Shown here one piece after another: positions 26,679 to 35,368 of a DNA stretch of 40,299 nt (its first letter is position 1; every line of letters starts with the position of its first letter). Source of the DNA: Deinococcus sp045062605 (GTDB lineage: Bacteria; Deinococcota; Deinococci; Deinococcales; Deinococcaceae); assembly GCF_045062605.1 (NCBI RefSeq), contig NZ_JBJGDW010000036.1, positions 1-40,299 of the forward strand, in the 5' to 3' direction. The position numbers were made by a program, and so were the translations under genes. The notes under the pieces are model-generated. The model did not search any database, had not been told where the DNA came from, and was given only the letters and a program-made list of their open reading frames with translations.

Positions 26679-27698
26679 GGCCCGCACCGCCGAAACGTCC
26701 GGGTAGCCGCCGACGAACAGGGCCACCCGCAATTCCTGAATGAAGTTCGCCAGCCAGTCCTCCACGGCTTCAGCGCTGTCCAGTGCGGGTGCAAGAAGTG
26801 GGCGGGCCACCGCCACCACCCCCGCGCCCAGGCTGAGGGCGCGGGCGGCATCCAGCCCGGTGCGAATGCCCCCGGAGGCGATCAGGGGCATTCTCGGGGC
26901 AGCGATTCTGGCCTCACGTAATGCCTGGGCCGTCGGCACGCCCACCTCGCACAAGTCGGGGGAACGCACCATGCCGTGTTCCACCAGTTGTTCCACCCGC
27001 GCCCAACTGGTACCCCCGGCCCCGGCCACGTCCAGCGCGGCGAATCCCAGGTCACGAACGGCAGAAACGGTGCGCGCGTCCAGCCCATGCCCCACCTCCT
27101 TCAGAACCACCGGAAAGGGCAGGTCTGGCAGCAGTTCGGCCAGCCGCGCGGTCAGCCCCGCCCAGTTCGTGTCGCCGCCGCGCTGCAACGCCTCCTGCAA
27201 GGGGTTGACGTGAATCGCCAGGGCGTCCGCACCCACGGTCTGCACGGCGTGGCGGGCCTCTTTCGCGCCGTAACCCAGCAGGAACTGTGCCCCGCCCAGA
27301 TTGCCGATCAGCAGGATATCGGGGGCCAGTTCGCGGATCTGGAAGGTGGCGGCGGTGTCGGGGCGCTCCAGCATCACGCGCTGCGAACCCAGCATCAGGC
27401 CCACGCCCAGCTTTTGCGCCGCCTGTGCCAGATGGGCGTTGATGCGCCCGGCCCGCTCGGCCCCGCCGGTCATCGCGCCGATCAGGACCGGGGCCTTCAG
27501 GGTGTGGCCCAGAAACGTGGTGGTCAGGTTTATCTCGCTCAGGTTGCGTTCCGGCAGGGCGCGGTAGGGCCAGGGCACCGCCTCCAGCCCGGTGGTCACG
27601 CCCGCGTACTGGCTCTCCGGCAGCAGGCACGCCTCCACATGGCGCAGTTTGCGCGCCGCGATTTCAGCCGTGATTCCAGGGGTCTGTGCCACGCTCAT
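26670..27698 (-). CDS. fni: Type 2 isopentenyl-diphosphate delta-isomerase
   Basis: A 342-residue FMN-dependent enzyme that interconverts IPP and DMAPP for isoprenoid synthesis, including carotenoids. The TIM-barrel flavin motifs are all present: RKLRHVEACLL at the N-terminus, APVLIGAMTGG, GLMLGSQRVMLE, LLIGNLGGAQFL, HVNPLQEALQRGGDTNW, VVLKEVGHGL, GAGGTSWARVE and LIASGGIRTGLDAARAL. Length is typical. Its ATG is 6 nt after TAGGCT. It is divergent from the initiator tRNA gene and convergent with the LtrA gene, so it is transcribed alone. Confidence 0.95.
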   Translation of the reverse strand: MSVAQTPGITAEIAARKLRHVEACLLPESQYAGVTTGLEAVPWPYRALPERNLSEINLTTTFLGHTLKAPVLIGAMTGGAERAGRINAHLAQAAQKLGVGLMLGSQRVMLERPDTAATFQIRELAPDILLIGNLGGAQFLLGYGAKEARHAVQTVGADALAIHVNPLQEALQRGGDTNWAGLTARLAELLPDLPFPVVLKEVGHGLDARTVSAVRDLGFAALDVAGAGGTSWARVEQLVEHGMVRSPDLCEVGVPTAQALREARIAAPRMPLIASGGIRTGLDAARALSLGAGVVAVARPLLAPALDSAEAVEDWLANFIQELRVALFVGGYPDVSAVRASS

Positions 27699-27704
27699 GC
27701 CCGC

Positions 27705-27710
27705 AGCCTA
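27705..27710 (-). promoter_or_regulatory. -10 box for fni
   Basis: TAGGCT on the minus strand, then GCGGGC and ATG at 27698. It is the same hexamer as at ppgK (16121). Confidence 0.55.
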
Positions 27711-27790
27711 GCGCCCGCGCCGGGGGACTGGAGCATGAATTCCCGCACTGCTTTTCCCGCACTGCCGCAGTATGGCAACCCCATGCACAG

Positions 27791-27819
27791 TTGACAGTCC
27801 GGGCGGGGGGCTGTACTAT
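27791..27819 (+). promoter_or_regulatory. Promoter of the initiator tRNA gene
   Basis: A perfect -35 TTGACA (27791-27796), a 17-bp GC-rich spacer and the -10 TACTAT (27814-27819). It is by far the best canonical promoter in the window. The GC-rich stretch is in the spacer rather than directly after the -10. Transcription should start near 27826, about 60 nt before the tRNA. Confidence 0.88.
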
Positions 27820-27884
27820 TCCCAAGCGCTGAGAAGAGAAGGACGGCGTGAGGCACGTTAAAAGTGCTGAAAGTTTCAAAGGGT

Positions 27885-27963
<79 letters not shown>

Positions 27964-27973
27964 AAGTAAATAA

Positions 27974-28001
27974 AGTCCCCACTTCGCGGTGGGGGCTTTT
28001 T
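27974..28001 (+). terminator. Terminator of the initiator tRNA gene
   Basis: AGTCCCCAC (27974-27982) pairs with GTGGGGGCT (27989-27997), including one G-U, around loop TTCGCG, with five T residues at 27997-28001. Confidence 0.88.
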
Positions 28002-28098
28002 CGTGGCTGGCTGCCCAACCGTCCAACGGTCCGACTGTCGTAGCGCCGGAAGTTGGGTGGGGAACCTCCAGTCCGCGTGCGCCGTACTGTACAGGAGT

Positions 28099-28602
28099 AT
28101 GAGCCTCGCCTTTCTGATTTTTCTGGTCGCCTGGATGGTCGGCATGGTGGCGACCTTCGTGCCAGTGCTGCCCGCCACGCTGATCATCTTTCTGGGGGCG
28201 CTGGGGGCCACGCTGCTGGACGGCTTTCAGGTCTGGCCGGACCTGCCATTTCTGCTGACCTTCGGGGCGCTGACCATCCTGATCGGCTTCGTGGACAATC
28301 TGGCCTCGGCGTGGGGGGCGCGGCGCTACGGCGGCAGCAAACAGGCGGTCTGGGGCGCATTGATCGGCGGGCTGGCCGGGCTGTTCATTCCCTTTGGCCT
28401 GATCGTGGGGCCGCTGGCCGGGGCGCTGCTGGCCGAACTGCTGGTGGTCCGCAAAAACCTGCCAGACGCGCTCCGCTCGGCCTGGGGAACGCTGGTGGGC
28501 CTGCTGACCGGACTGGGTGCCAAGCTGATCCTGCACCTGCTGATGGGCATTTACGAGCTGTGGCGGCTGTGGGAGCCTGCGCGGAGTGTGGTGGGTGCTT
28601 AG
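28099..28602 (+). CDS. DUF456 family membrane protein
   Basis: A 167-residue hydrophobic protein with about four to five membrane segments (residues 3-22, 22-42, 52-72, 85-115 and 137-155). The Gly-rich block WGALIGGLAGLFIPFGLIVGPLAGALLAEL is the family core, preceded by FVDNLASAWGARRYGGSKQA. Function unknown; the glycine-zipper-like helices suggest tight helix packing in the inner membrane. The start is the ATG at 28099, 8 nt after TACTGT; GGAG also lies close before it but is too near to act as a normal ribosome-binding site. The frame is open further upstream into the tRNA terminator, which is not coding. Confidence 0.85.
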   Translation: MSLAFLIFLVAWMVGMVATFVPVLPATLIIFLGALGATLLDGFQVWPDLPFLLTFGALTILIGFVDNLASAWGARRYGGSKQAVWGALIGGLAGLFIPFGLIVGPLAGALLAELLVVRKNLPDALRSAWGTLVGLLTGLGAKLILHLLMGIYELWRLWEPARSVVGA

Positions 28603-28680
28603 AAGGTTGGTCTGCAAATAAGAATGCTCAGCTCAAGGCCCTGTGAACCCCGCCCAGCACAGCCCCACGCCGCGCCGCTC

Positions 28681-28686
28681 TAGCCT
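28681..28686 (+). promoter_or_regulatory. -10 box for the molybdenum hydroxylase operon
   Basis: TAGCCT, then GACCCCC, then ATG at 28694. This would drive the three overlapping subunit genes to 32480. Confidence 0.55.
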
Positions 28687-28693
28687 GACCCCC

Positions 28694-29176
28694 ATGACCT
28701 CACTCAATAGCGTTCCCCTGACCCTCACGGTCAACGGGCAGGCGCACGCGCTGGCTATTCCCGTGCAGGCCACCCTGCTGAACGTGCTGCGCGAGCGGTT
28801 GCACCTGACTGGAACCAAGAAGGGCTGCGATCACGGCCAGTGCGGGGCCTGCACCGTGTTGATGGACGGCGAACCCCACCTGAGTTGCCTGACCCTGGCC
28901 CTCAGCGCCCAGGACCACGAAATCCGCACCATTGAGGGCCTGAGCGGTCCAGACGGTGAACTGCACCCGATGCAGGCGGCCTTTATCGAACACGACGCTT
29001 TTCAGTGCGGCTACTGCACGCCGGGCCAGATTCTCAGCGCGGTGGCTTGCGTGGAAGGTGGACATGCCGCGAATGACGCCGAGCTGCGCGACTTCATGAG
29101 CGGCAACCTGTGCCGCTGCGCCGCCTACCCGCAGATTGTCGAGGCCGTCAAGAGTGTGGCTGGAGAGCGCCAGTGA
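28694..29176 (+). CDS. Molybdenum hydroxylase iron-sulfur subunit (PaoA/YagT-like)
   Basis: A 160-residue subunit with two [2Fe-2S] clusters that pass electrons from the molybdenum centre to FAD. The plant-ferredoxin-type cluster uses C45, C50, C53 and C65; the second uses C105, C108, C140 and C142 (FQCGYCTPG, then NLCRC). E. coli PaoA carries a Tat signal, but here the protein starts MTSLNSVPLTLTVNGQ with no twin-arginine signal, so the enzyme should be cytosolic. The stop overlaps the next gene by four bases (GTGA). First gene of a three-subunit operon. Confidence 0.92.
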   Translation: MTSLNSVPLTLTVNGQAHALAIPVQATLLNVLRERLHLTGTKKGCDHGQCGACTVLMDGEPHLSCLTLALSAQDHEIRTIEGLSGPDGELHPMQAAFIEHDAFQCGYCTPGQILSAVACVEGGHAANDAELRDFMSGNLCRCAAYPQIVEAVKSVAGERQ

Positions 29177-30189
29177 GGCCCTTCGAGTACGCGCGGGCGC
29201 AGAGTGTAGAGGATGCGGTGGGCCAGCCGGGCAAGTTCCTGGCGGGCGGCACCACCCTGATCGACCTGATGAAGCTGGACGTGGAGCGCCCCACCCACCT
29301 GACCGACATCACGCCGCTGCGCGAGAACGGGGAGTTGTCGCAGATCGTGGAGGACGGCAAGGGCGTTTGGATCGGCGCACTGGCTTCCATGTCGCAGACC
29401 GCCGAACACGTCCTGATCGCTGAACGTTACCCAGCGCTCCGTGAAGCCCTCCTCGCGGGCGCGTCCCAGCAGATTCGCAACATGGCAAGCATGGGCGGCA
29501 ACATCATGCAGCGCACGCGTTGCCCGTATTTCCGCGATCTGGCCTTCACCGAATGCAACAAGCGCGATCCTGGTAGCGGCTGCGGCGCAATTCAGGGCCA
29601 TCACCGCAAGATGGCGATTCTGGGCGGCTCGGATCAGTGCATTGCCACACATGCCTCGGACGCCTCGGTGGCGCTGGTGGCGTATGGGGCCAGCGTGGTT
29701 TTGCGCGGGCCAGAGGGAGAACGCACCGTCAGGCTGGAGGACTTTAACCTGCTGCCCGGCGAAACGCCCCACATTGAACACGACTTGAAGGAAGGTGAAT
29801 TGATCGTCGCGCTGACCCTGCCCGCCCCGATTGCCGAGACTGGCGTGTACCTGAAAGTGCGGGACCGCGAGAGCTACGAGTTCGCGCTGAGCAGTTGCGC
29901 TGCCGTGCTGGACGTTCAGGATGGGAAAGTAAGTGCGGCCCGCGTTGCGCTAGGTGGCGTGGGCACCAAGCCCTGGCGCTCACCGGAAGCAGAGGCTGCG
30001 TTAGTTGGCCAGCCTGCCAACCGTGAAACCTTTGAAGCCGCCGCCCGCGTCGCGCTTCAGCACGCGCATCCGCTGTCTCAAAATGCCTTCAAGGTGCCGC
30101 TGACGGCCCGCGTGATCGTCCGGGCGCTGATGCAGGCGGCGGGAATGGTGGATGAGGCTGGAAATTCAATCGAAGGAGCAGGCGCATGA
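29173..30189 (+). CDS. Molybdenum hydroxylase FAD-binding subunit (PaoB/YagS-like)
   Basis: A 338-residue subunit of the xanthine oxidase family. The FAD loop FLAGGTTLIDLMKLDVERP opens the domain, and IRNMASMGGNIMQRTRC continues the flavin site. Four cysteines, C117, C128, C137 and C156 (RCPYFRD, ECNKRDPGSGC, GGSDQCIATH), match the insertion that binds an extra [4Fe-4S] cluster in E. coli PaoB and 4-hydroxybenzoyl-CoA reductase-like enzymes. This points to an aldehyde oxidoreductase of the PaoABC type rather than classical xanthine dehydrogenase. The GTG start overlaps the previous stop, and the stop overlaps the next ATG, by four bases each. Confidence 0.9.
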   Translation: MRPFEYARAQSVEDAVGQPGKFLAGGTTLIDLMKLDVERPTHLTDITPLRENGELSQIVEDGKGVWIGALASMSQTAEHVLIAERYPALREALLAGASQQIRNMASMGGNIMQRTRCPYFRDLAFTECNKRDPGSGCGAIQGHHRKMAILGGSDQCIATHASDASVALVAYGASVVLRGPEGERTVRLEDFNLLPGETPHIEHDLKEGELIVALTLPAPIAETGVYLKVRDRESYEFALSSCAAVLDVQDGKVSAARVALGGVGTKPWRSPEAEAALVGQPANRETFEAAARVALQHAHPLSQNAFKVPLTARVIVRALMQAAGMVDEAGNSIEGAGA

Positions 30190-32480
30190 CCGTTCAGAAA
30201 GGCCAGCCTCAAAAGTACGTGGGCCAGCGGGTCAGCCGCGTGGACGGCCCCGACAAGGTGCGCGGCGCGGCGACGTACACCGCCGAATTCGATCTGCCGG
30301 AACTGGCGCACGCCGTTCTGGTCAGCGCGACGATTCCCCACGGCAGCATCAGGAGCATCGACGAGAAAGCCGCCCGTGCCGTGCCAGGAGTGCTGGACAT
30401 CCTGACCCACGAGTCTCAGGGCATAGAGCTGAAGCCGGTCAAGGCGTATCCGCGCGGCCCCGCCGGAACCTCCGTTTTACCTTTGCAATCGCCCAGGATC
30501 GAATTCCGGGGTCAGCCCGTCGCCCTGGTGGTGGCCGAGTCGCTGGAGGCCGCGCAGCACGCCGCGCAACTGCTGGAAATCGAGTACGACGCCTCCGACT
30601 TCCGCGCCACGCTGGAGCAGGGTTTACATGGGCTGCCGCTGTTGGACAGGCTGCCACTGCCGCCGCTGGGCCACTCGCGCGGGAACGTCAAAAAAGGTCT
30701 GAAGGACGCCGCCAGCACCTTCGAGGCCACCTACGACACCCCGGTCCACCACCACAACCCGCTGGAGATGCACGCCGTGATTGCCGCCTGGGACGGCGAC
30801 GAGCGCGTCACCATCTACGAGCCGACGCAGTGGATGCAGTCCGCACAGCACACCCTGGCCGCCATGCTGGGTCTGGAGCCGGACAACGTGCATGTCATCA
30901 GCCCCTTCGTGGGCGGAGGGTTTGGCAGCAAGGCCACCACCTGGCCGCACCTGCCGACTGTCGTGCTGGCCGCGCGGAAGCTGGGCCGCCCAGTCAAGCT
31001 GGTGCTGAGCCGCGCCCAGATGTTTGCCGCCGTGGGCTACCGCGCCGCCACGACTTCGGCATACTCGGTGGGGCTGGACGATACCGCGCATCTCACGGCC
31101 ATGAAATTGGACGCGCAGACGCAGACCGGGGTATCGGACCTCTTCCCCGAACAGGTGGGCAATGTGCCCAAGATGCTGTACGCCAACCCGAACATGGACC
31201 TGAAGTACACGCTGATTCGCACCCACGCCGGGCCGAACATCATGATGCGCGCCCCTGGCGAGGCCAGCGGCAGCTTTGGCCTGGAAGTGCTGATGGACGA
31301 GCTGGCCGAGAAGGCGGGCCTTGATCCGCTGGAATTCCGCCGCCGCAACCACGCCCCCGAAAACAGTGACCCGGAGAGCGGCAAGCCGTACAGCAGCAAG
31401 CACCTGCTGGAATGCTATGACCGCGCGGCGGAAGCCTTCGGATGGGCGGGGCGCAACCCCGAAATCGGCTCCATGCGCGACGGCCACACCCTGATCGGCT
31501 GGGGCATGGCCACCGCCACCTACCCGGTCTACGCCAGCGCCGCCACCGCCCGCGCCCGGCTGTGCGCCGACGGCCACGTCGAAATTGAGGCGGGGAGCCA
31601 CGACATCGGCACCGGCACGTATTCCATCCTGGCTGGAATCGCCGCCGATTCGCTGGGTCTGGCCATCGAACGGATTACGGTCAAGCTGGGCGATTCGCGC
31701 CTGCCCAAGAACGGCTATTCCGGGGGCAGCCGCACCGCCAGCAGCGTGGGAAGCGCCGTGCTGGCCGCCGCGATGGGCCTGCGCGAGGAGCTAATGGAAG
31801 CCGCCACGCACGATTCCGCCTCCCCGTTGTTTGGCGTGGCCGGGCAGGATATCCACCCACGCGACGGCGGCCTGTATCTGGGCGAAACGGATCAGGGCGA
31901 GGACTACATCGCCATCCTCAAACGCCTGGGCAAGGACCAGCACGAGGTCTACCGCGAAACCATTCCGCACGAGGGCAGCCAGAAACACCTCGATCAGCTC
32001 AAGGCGGGCAAGGACGGCAGCGTGGCGGCAGTGGCCGAGCGCTTCGCCCGCCATTCCTGGGGCGCGGTGTTCGTGGAGGTTCGCATTGACCCTGACTTCA
32101 TGACCCCGCGTGTCAGCCGAGTGGTGGGGGCTTTCGACATCGGGCAAGTGATCAATGCCAAGACCGCCGAATCACAACTGACGGGCGGCATGGTCTGGGG
32201 CGTGGGCATGGCGCTGCACGAGGAAACCCACACCGACGCGCGCACGGGCCTGATCCTGAACAGCAACCTGGCCGAGTACCATATTCCCGTCAATGCCGAC
32301 ATCGGCAGCGTGCAGGCCATCGCGCTGGACCATCCCGACTTCCACGTCAGCGCTCTGGGCGCACGCGGCGCAGGCGAAATCGGCATCGTGGGGACCGCCG
32401 CCGCCGTCGCCAACGCCATCTACCACGCGACGGGCAAGCGGGTGCGCGAGACGCCGATCACGCTGGACAAGCTGCTATAG
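30186..32480 (+). CDS. Molybdenum hydroxylase catalytic subunit (PaoC/YagR-like)
   Basis: A 764-residue molybdopterin-binding subunit. N-terminal GQRVSRVDGPDKVRGAATYTAEFD is the aldehyde oxidase domain; VGGGFGSKATTWPHLPTVV, MRAPGEASGSFGLEVLMDEL and GSHDIGTGTYSILAGIAAD bind the cofactor. The catalytic glutamate is E731 in GARGAGEIGIVG. The likely reaction is oxidation of aldehydes, possibly aromatic, to acids; xanthine or another heterocycle cannot be excluded. No PaoD/XdhC-type cofactor-insertion gene follows. It is 108 bp from the next gene, with no strong terminator between. Confidence 0.92.
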   Translation: MTVQKGQPQKYVGQRVSRVDGPDKVRGAATYTAEFDLPELAHAVLVSATIPHGSIRSIDEKAARAVPGVLDILTHESQGIELKPVKAYPRGPAGTSVLPLQSPRIEFRGQPVALVVAESLEAAQHAAQLLEIEYDASDFRATLEQGLHGLPLLDRLPLPPLGHSRGNVKKGLKDAASTFEATYDTPVHHHNPLEMHAVIAAWDGDERVTIYEPTQWMQSAQHTLAAMLGLEPDNVHVISPFVGGGFGSKATTWPHLPTVVLAARKLGRPVKLVLSRAQMFAAVGYRAATTSAYSVGLDDTAHLTAMKLDAQTQTGVSDLFPEQVGNVPKMLYANPNMDLKYTLIRTHAGPNIMMRAPGEASGSFGLEVLMDELAEKAGLDPLEFRRRNHAPENSDPESGKPYSSKHLLECYDRAAEAFGWAGRNPEIGSMRDGHTLIGWGMATATYPVYASAATARARLCADGHVEIEAGSHDIGTGTYSILAGIAADSLGLAIERITVKLGDSRLPKNGYSGGSRTASSVGSAVLAAAMGLREELMEAATHDSASPLFGVAGQDIHPRDGGLYLGETDQGEDYIAILKRLGKDQHEVYRETIPHEGSQKHLDQLKAGKDGSVAAVAERFARHSWGAVFVEVRIDPDFMTPRVSRVVGAFDIGQVINAKTAESQLTGGMVWGVGMALHEETHTDARTGLILNSNLAEYHIPVNADIGSVQAIALDHPDFHVSALGARGAGEIGIVGTAAAVANAIYHATGKRVRETPITLDKLL

Positions 32481-32588
32481 CGGCTGATTTGAGGGGAAGT
32501 GCCTCGCGGAACCAGGGGATGAGCCGTGGGGCCAGCCCTTCATCTCCTTCCTCTCGCCACCCTCTGCCGCGCTACATTCATTCCCGTC

Positions 32589-33323
32589 ATGACCTCATCC
32601 ACACCGCCCCGCCTGACCGTCTGGAACGAGTACCGCCACGAACTGGAAAACCCCAAAGTCAGCGTCCACTACCCGGACGGCATCCACAGCGTGATTGCCG
32701 ACGGCTTGCGGGCGCACGGCTTTGAAAGTGTCCAGACCGCCACCCTCGATCAGCCGGAACATGGCCTGACCGACGAGGTGCTGAACAATACAGACGTGCT
32801 GCTGTGGTGGGGCCATAAAGCGCACGGCGACGTGTCGGACGCCGTGGCGGCGAAAGTGGTGGCCCGCGTGCTGGACGGCATGGGCCTGATCGTGCTGCAT
32901 TCCGGGCACTTCAGCAAGCCGTTCAAGACGCTCATGGGCACCGGCTGTGACCTGAAATGGCGCGAGGTAGGCGAAAAGGAGCGGCTGTGGGTGGTCAATC
33001 CGGCGCACCCCGTCGCGCAGGGCGTGGGCGAATTCATCGAGCTGGAGCATGAGGAGATGTACGGCGAACACTTCGACATTCCCGCCCCCGACGAACTGGT
33101 CTTCGTGAGCTGGTTCGCGGGCGGCGAGGTGTTCCGCAGCGGCTGCACCTTCACGCGCGGCAGCGGCAAGATCTTCTATTTCCGCCCCGGCCACGAGACG
33201 TTTCCGACGTACCACAACCCCGAGATTCAGCGCGTGATTGCCAACGCTGCACGCTGGGCCATGCCGACTGCCAGTGCGCCGCGTTCGTTCGGACACCGTC
33301 CCGAGCCTTTGGAAAAGCTATGA
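32589..33323 (+). CDS. ThuA-like domain protein
   Basis: A 244-residue protein of the ThuA (trehalose utilisation) glutamine amidotransferase-like fold. Recognisable parts: RLTVWNEYRHELENPKVSVHYPDGI, LNNTDVLLWWGHKAHGDV, MGLIVLHSGHFSKPF, then HPVAQGVGEFIELEHEEMYGEHFDIP and KIFYFRPGHETFPTYHNPEIQRVI. The residue usually cysteine in amidotransferases is not evident; LHSGHFSK stands in its place, as is usual for ThuA proteins, so it is not a classical amidotransferase. The stop overlaps the next ATG by four bases (ATGA). The pair probably acts together in sugar or polyol catabolism. Confidence 0.85.
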   Translation: MTSSTPPRLTVWNEYRHELENPKVSVHYPDGIHSVIADGLRAHGFESVQTATLDQPEHGLTDEVLNNTDVLLWWGHKAHGDVSDAVAAKVVARVLDGMGLIVLHSGHFSKPFKTLMGTGCDLKWREVGEKERLWVVNPAHPVAQGVGEFIELEHEEMYGEHFDIPAPDELVFVSWFAGGEVFRSGCTFTRGSGKIFYFRPGHETFPTYHNPEIQRVIANAARWAMPTASAPRSFGHRPEPLEKL

Positions 33324-34351
33324 CCACTTTTCTGCCTCAGTCTGCCCCGCTGAATGTCGGCATCATCGGTGCGGGGGCCATCTCGCAGCGGCATTATGAG
33401 GGCTACAGCCACGCCGGGGCCAATGTGGTGGCCTTTGCCGAGACGAACGGGGCCGCCCGGCAGCGGCGCGAGACCGAGTGGAATGCGCGGGGCTACAGCG
33501 ACTTCACGGAATTGCTGGAAAGTGGCGGGGTGCAGGCGGTCAGCATCTGCACGCCCAACGCCTTCCACGCGCCTGCGGCCCTGGCTGCCCTGCGGCGCGG
33601 CATTCATGTGCTGTGCGAGAAACCGCTGTCCCTCGATCTGGCCGCCTGCGATGAGATGATCGCGGCGGCGCACGAGGGCGGGGCCATTCTGCAAACCGGG
33701 CATCACCTGCGCTCCAGCCCCCTGGTGCAGACCGCCAGACGCCTGATGGACGAGGGCCGCATCGGGCGCGTGACCTTTATGCGGCTGCGGCAGGCGCACG
33801 ACTGGGGCGGTGCGCCGGAAGTGCGCGGGGCCTTCGGCAGCCTCGCGGCCAGCGGGGGCGGCACCCTGCTGGACAATGGCTGCCACATGATGGACCTCGC
33901 CCGGCACTTCGGCGGCGATGTGGAGAGCATCTACGCCCGCATGGCCACGCTGAAATTTGAGATTGAGGTAGAGGACACCAGCGTCGCCACCCTGGAGTTT
34001 AAAAACGGCGGCTTCGCCAGCGTGGAAAACGCCTGGACGGCCACCGGCTGGGAGGAGAGTTTCGCCGTCTACGGCACAGAAGGAGCGCTGGAATGCAGCA
34101 ACCGCCTAGGCAAACCGCGCCTGCGTTTCGTGAACCGCGAATCGGGTTACGGGCAGTGGGGCCAGACGGACGAGACGTGGTACGACTTCGCCGCGTCCGA
34201 CAATGCCCACGTCCGCAGCGTCGTGCGCTTTGTTCAGAGCATTCAGGATGGTGCGCCCGTCGTCTGCACGGGCGAGGACGGGCGTGAGAGCGTGCGGCTG
34301 GTGCTGGGCGGCTACGAGAGTGCGCGGACGGGACTGCCCGTTCGCTGGTGA
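33320..34351 (+). CDS. Gfo/Idh/MocA family oxidoreductase
   Basis: A 343-residue NAD(P)-dependent dehydrogenase. The Rossmann motif NVGIIGAGAISQRH (12-25) starts the N-terminal domain; the family motif CEKPLS has E100, K101 and P102, K101 being the usual catalytic lysine. The C-terminal alpha/beta domain includes GGGTLLDNGCHMMDLARHFGG, where D and H may assist catalysis, and EVEDTSVATLEFKNG. Substrate unknown, probably a sugar or inositol. It is coupled by a four-base overlap to the ThuA-like gene; in other bacteria the two families often occur together in disaccharide oxidation clusters. Confidence 0.88.
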   Translation: MTTFLPQSAPLNVGIIGAGAISQRHYEGYSHAGANVVAFAETNGAARQRRETEWNARGYSDFTELLESGGVQAVSICTPNAFHAPAALAALRRGIHVLCEKPLSLDLAACDEMIAAAHEGGAILQTGHHLRSSPLVQTARRLMDEGRIGRVTFMRLRQAHDWGGAPEVRGAFGSLAASGGGTLLDNGCHMMDLARHFGGDVESIYARMATLKFEIEVEDTSVATLEFKNGGFASVENAWTATGWEESFAVYGTEGALECSNRLGKPRLRFVNRESGYGQWGQTDETWYDFAASDNAHVRSVVRFVQSIQDGAPVVCTGEDGRESVRLVLGGYESARTGLPVRW

Positions 34352-34402
34352 ATTGATCCGGGCTGGTGCGTTTGGCTGGCGCGTCAATCGTGTATGCAAC
34401 AG

Positions 34403-34449
34403 CAAAAAGGAGGTGGCGCGAGTAGAACAGTCTACTTGCGCCACCTCCT
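34403..34449 (-). terminator. Strong terminator of the DUF937 gene
   Basis: Arms at 34408-34426 and 34431-34449 pair at 18 of 19 positions around loop ACAG, giving one of the longest hairpins in the window. On the minus strand it is followed by a run of five to six T. It lies 51 bp past the DUF937 stop and also faces the Gfo/Idh transcript, for which the T tract is poor. Confidence 0.85.
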
Positions 34450-34499
34450 CAAACCTTTGATTTAAGGCATGTCCGATCCAGGGATCAGAACAGCGCCTC

Positions 34500-35240
34500 T
34501 CAGCGTCGCCCGCTGAACATCCCGATCAGATCGTTGAGGGCATTGCCGTCGCCGTCGCGGTCCAGCACATTGTTGAGGGTGCCGACGATGCCGCCCGCGC
34601 CGCCCTGCTGGGTGCTTTGCTGCGGCTGGGCATTCTGCGGGGGCAGGCCGGAAATGACCGGGCCGCCGCCCAGCACGCCTCCGCCACTCTGGTGCTGAGG
34701 CTGAGGGGCCTGCTGACCGCCGCCCAGAAGACCGCCGAGCATGCCGCCCAGACCTCCAGCGGAACCGCCGCCGAGGAGTCCGCCCAGCAAACCGCCGAGG
34801 TCCGGGCCACCGCCCTGACCCCCCTGCTGACCGCCGCCCTGCTGCTTCTGACGGCCCAGATAGGCCAGCACCAGCGGCGCGGCCATGCTCAGAATCTGCA
34901 TGGCAAGCTGGGGATCGATGCCCGCGCGTTTGCCCACCGCATTGGCGGCAGACTGCTGCTGGTTGCCGAACACATGGCCCAGGATTTTCTGGCCTTCCTG
35001 CATGTTGGGTGCGCCGCCCTGGCTGAACATATCCAGCGCACTGCCGTCGTGCTGGCCCAAAGCCCCGGCCAGCGAGGCCGCGCCCTGTGGGCTGCCCGCG
35101 TTGCGGGTCATGGCCCCCAGCAGCAGCGGAATGGCTGCCTCCATTGCGGACGCGGATTGTTGCGGGGTAGCCCCGGTCTGCTGGCTGACTTGCTGCTGCG
35201 CGTTGCCCATCCCGCCGAGCATGTTGAAGATGTCCATCAT
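34500..35240 (-). CDS. DUF937 domain protein, Gly/Gln-rich
   Basis: A 246-residue protein. The N-terminal half (1-130) is a DUF937 helical domain: LLGGMGN, SASAMEAAIPLLLGAMTRNA, GQKILGHVFGNQQQSAANAVGKRAGIDPQLAMQILSMAAPLVLAYLGRQ. Then comes a low-complexity segment (about 132-215) of GGLLGG, Gly-Gln and Pro repeats, and a C-terminal DRDGDGNALNDLIGMF that looks like a calcium-binding dockerin or EF-hand-like loop. Function unknown. AGGAGG lies 9 nt before the ATG. No signal peptide or membrane helix is clear, although APLVLAYLG is hydrophobic. Confidence 0.82.
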   Translation of the reverse strand: MMDIFNMLGGMGNAQQQVSQQTGATPQQSASAMEAAIPLLLGAMTRNAGSPQGAASLAGALGQHDGSALDMFSQGGAPNMQEGQKILGHVFGNQQQSAANAVGKRAGIDPQLAMQILSMAAPLVLAYLGRQKQQGGGQQGGQGGGPDLGGLLGGLLGGGSAGGLGGMLGGLLGGGQQAPQPQHQSGGGVLGGGPVISGLPPQNAQPQQSTQQGGAGGIVGTLNNVLDRDGDGNALNDLIGMFSGRR

Positions 35241-35368
35241 AATTGCTGACCTCCTGTGGGTGAATGTGAACTATCGAATAGAGGTGAGCCTACCCCCTGC
35301 GGCTGAGGCAAACCCTCTGGATGGGCTTCAGAAAAGGCAGAGGTTGGCAGGGGTGGGGCGCGGAAGTT

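Noticed and set aside
28694..32480. Labelling the molybdenum hydroxylase as xanthine dehydrogenase feeding the urate operon
   Set aside because: The FAD subunit has the four-cysteine PaoB/YagS insertion and the operon is 19 kb from the urate genes; the link is not supported.
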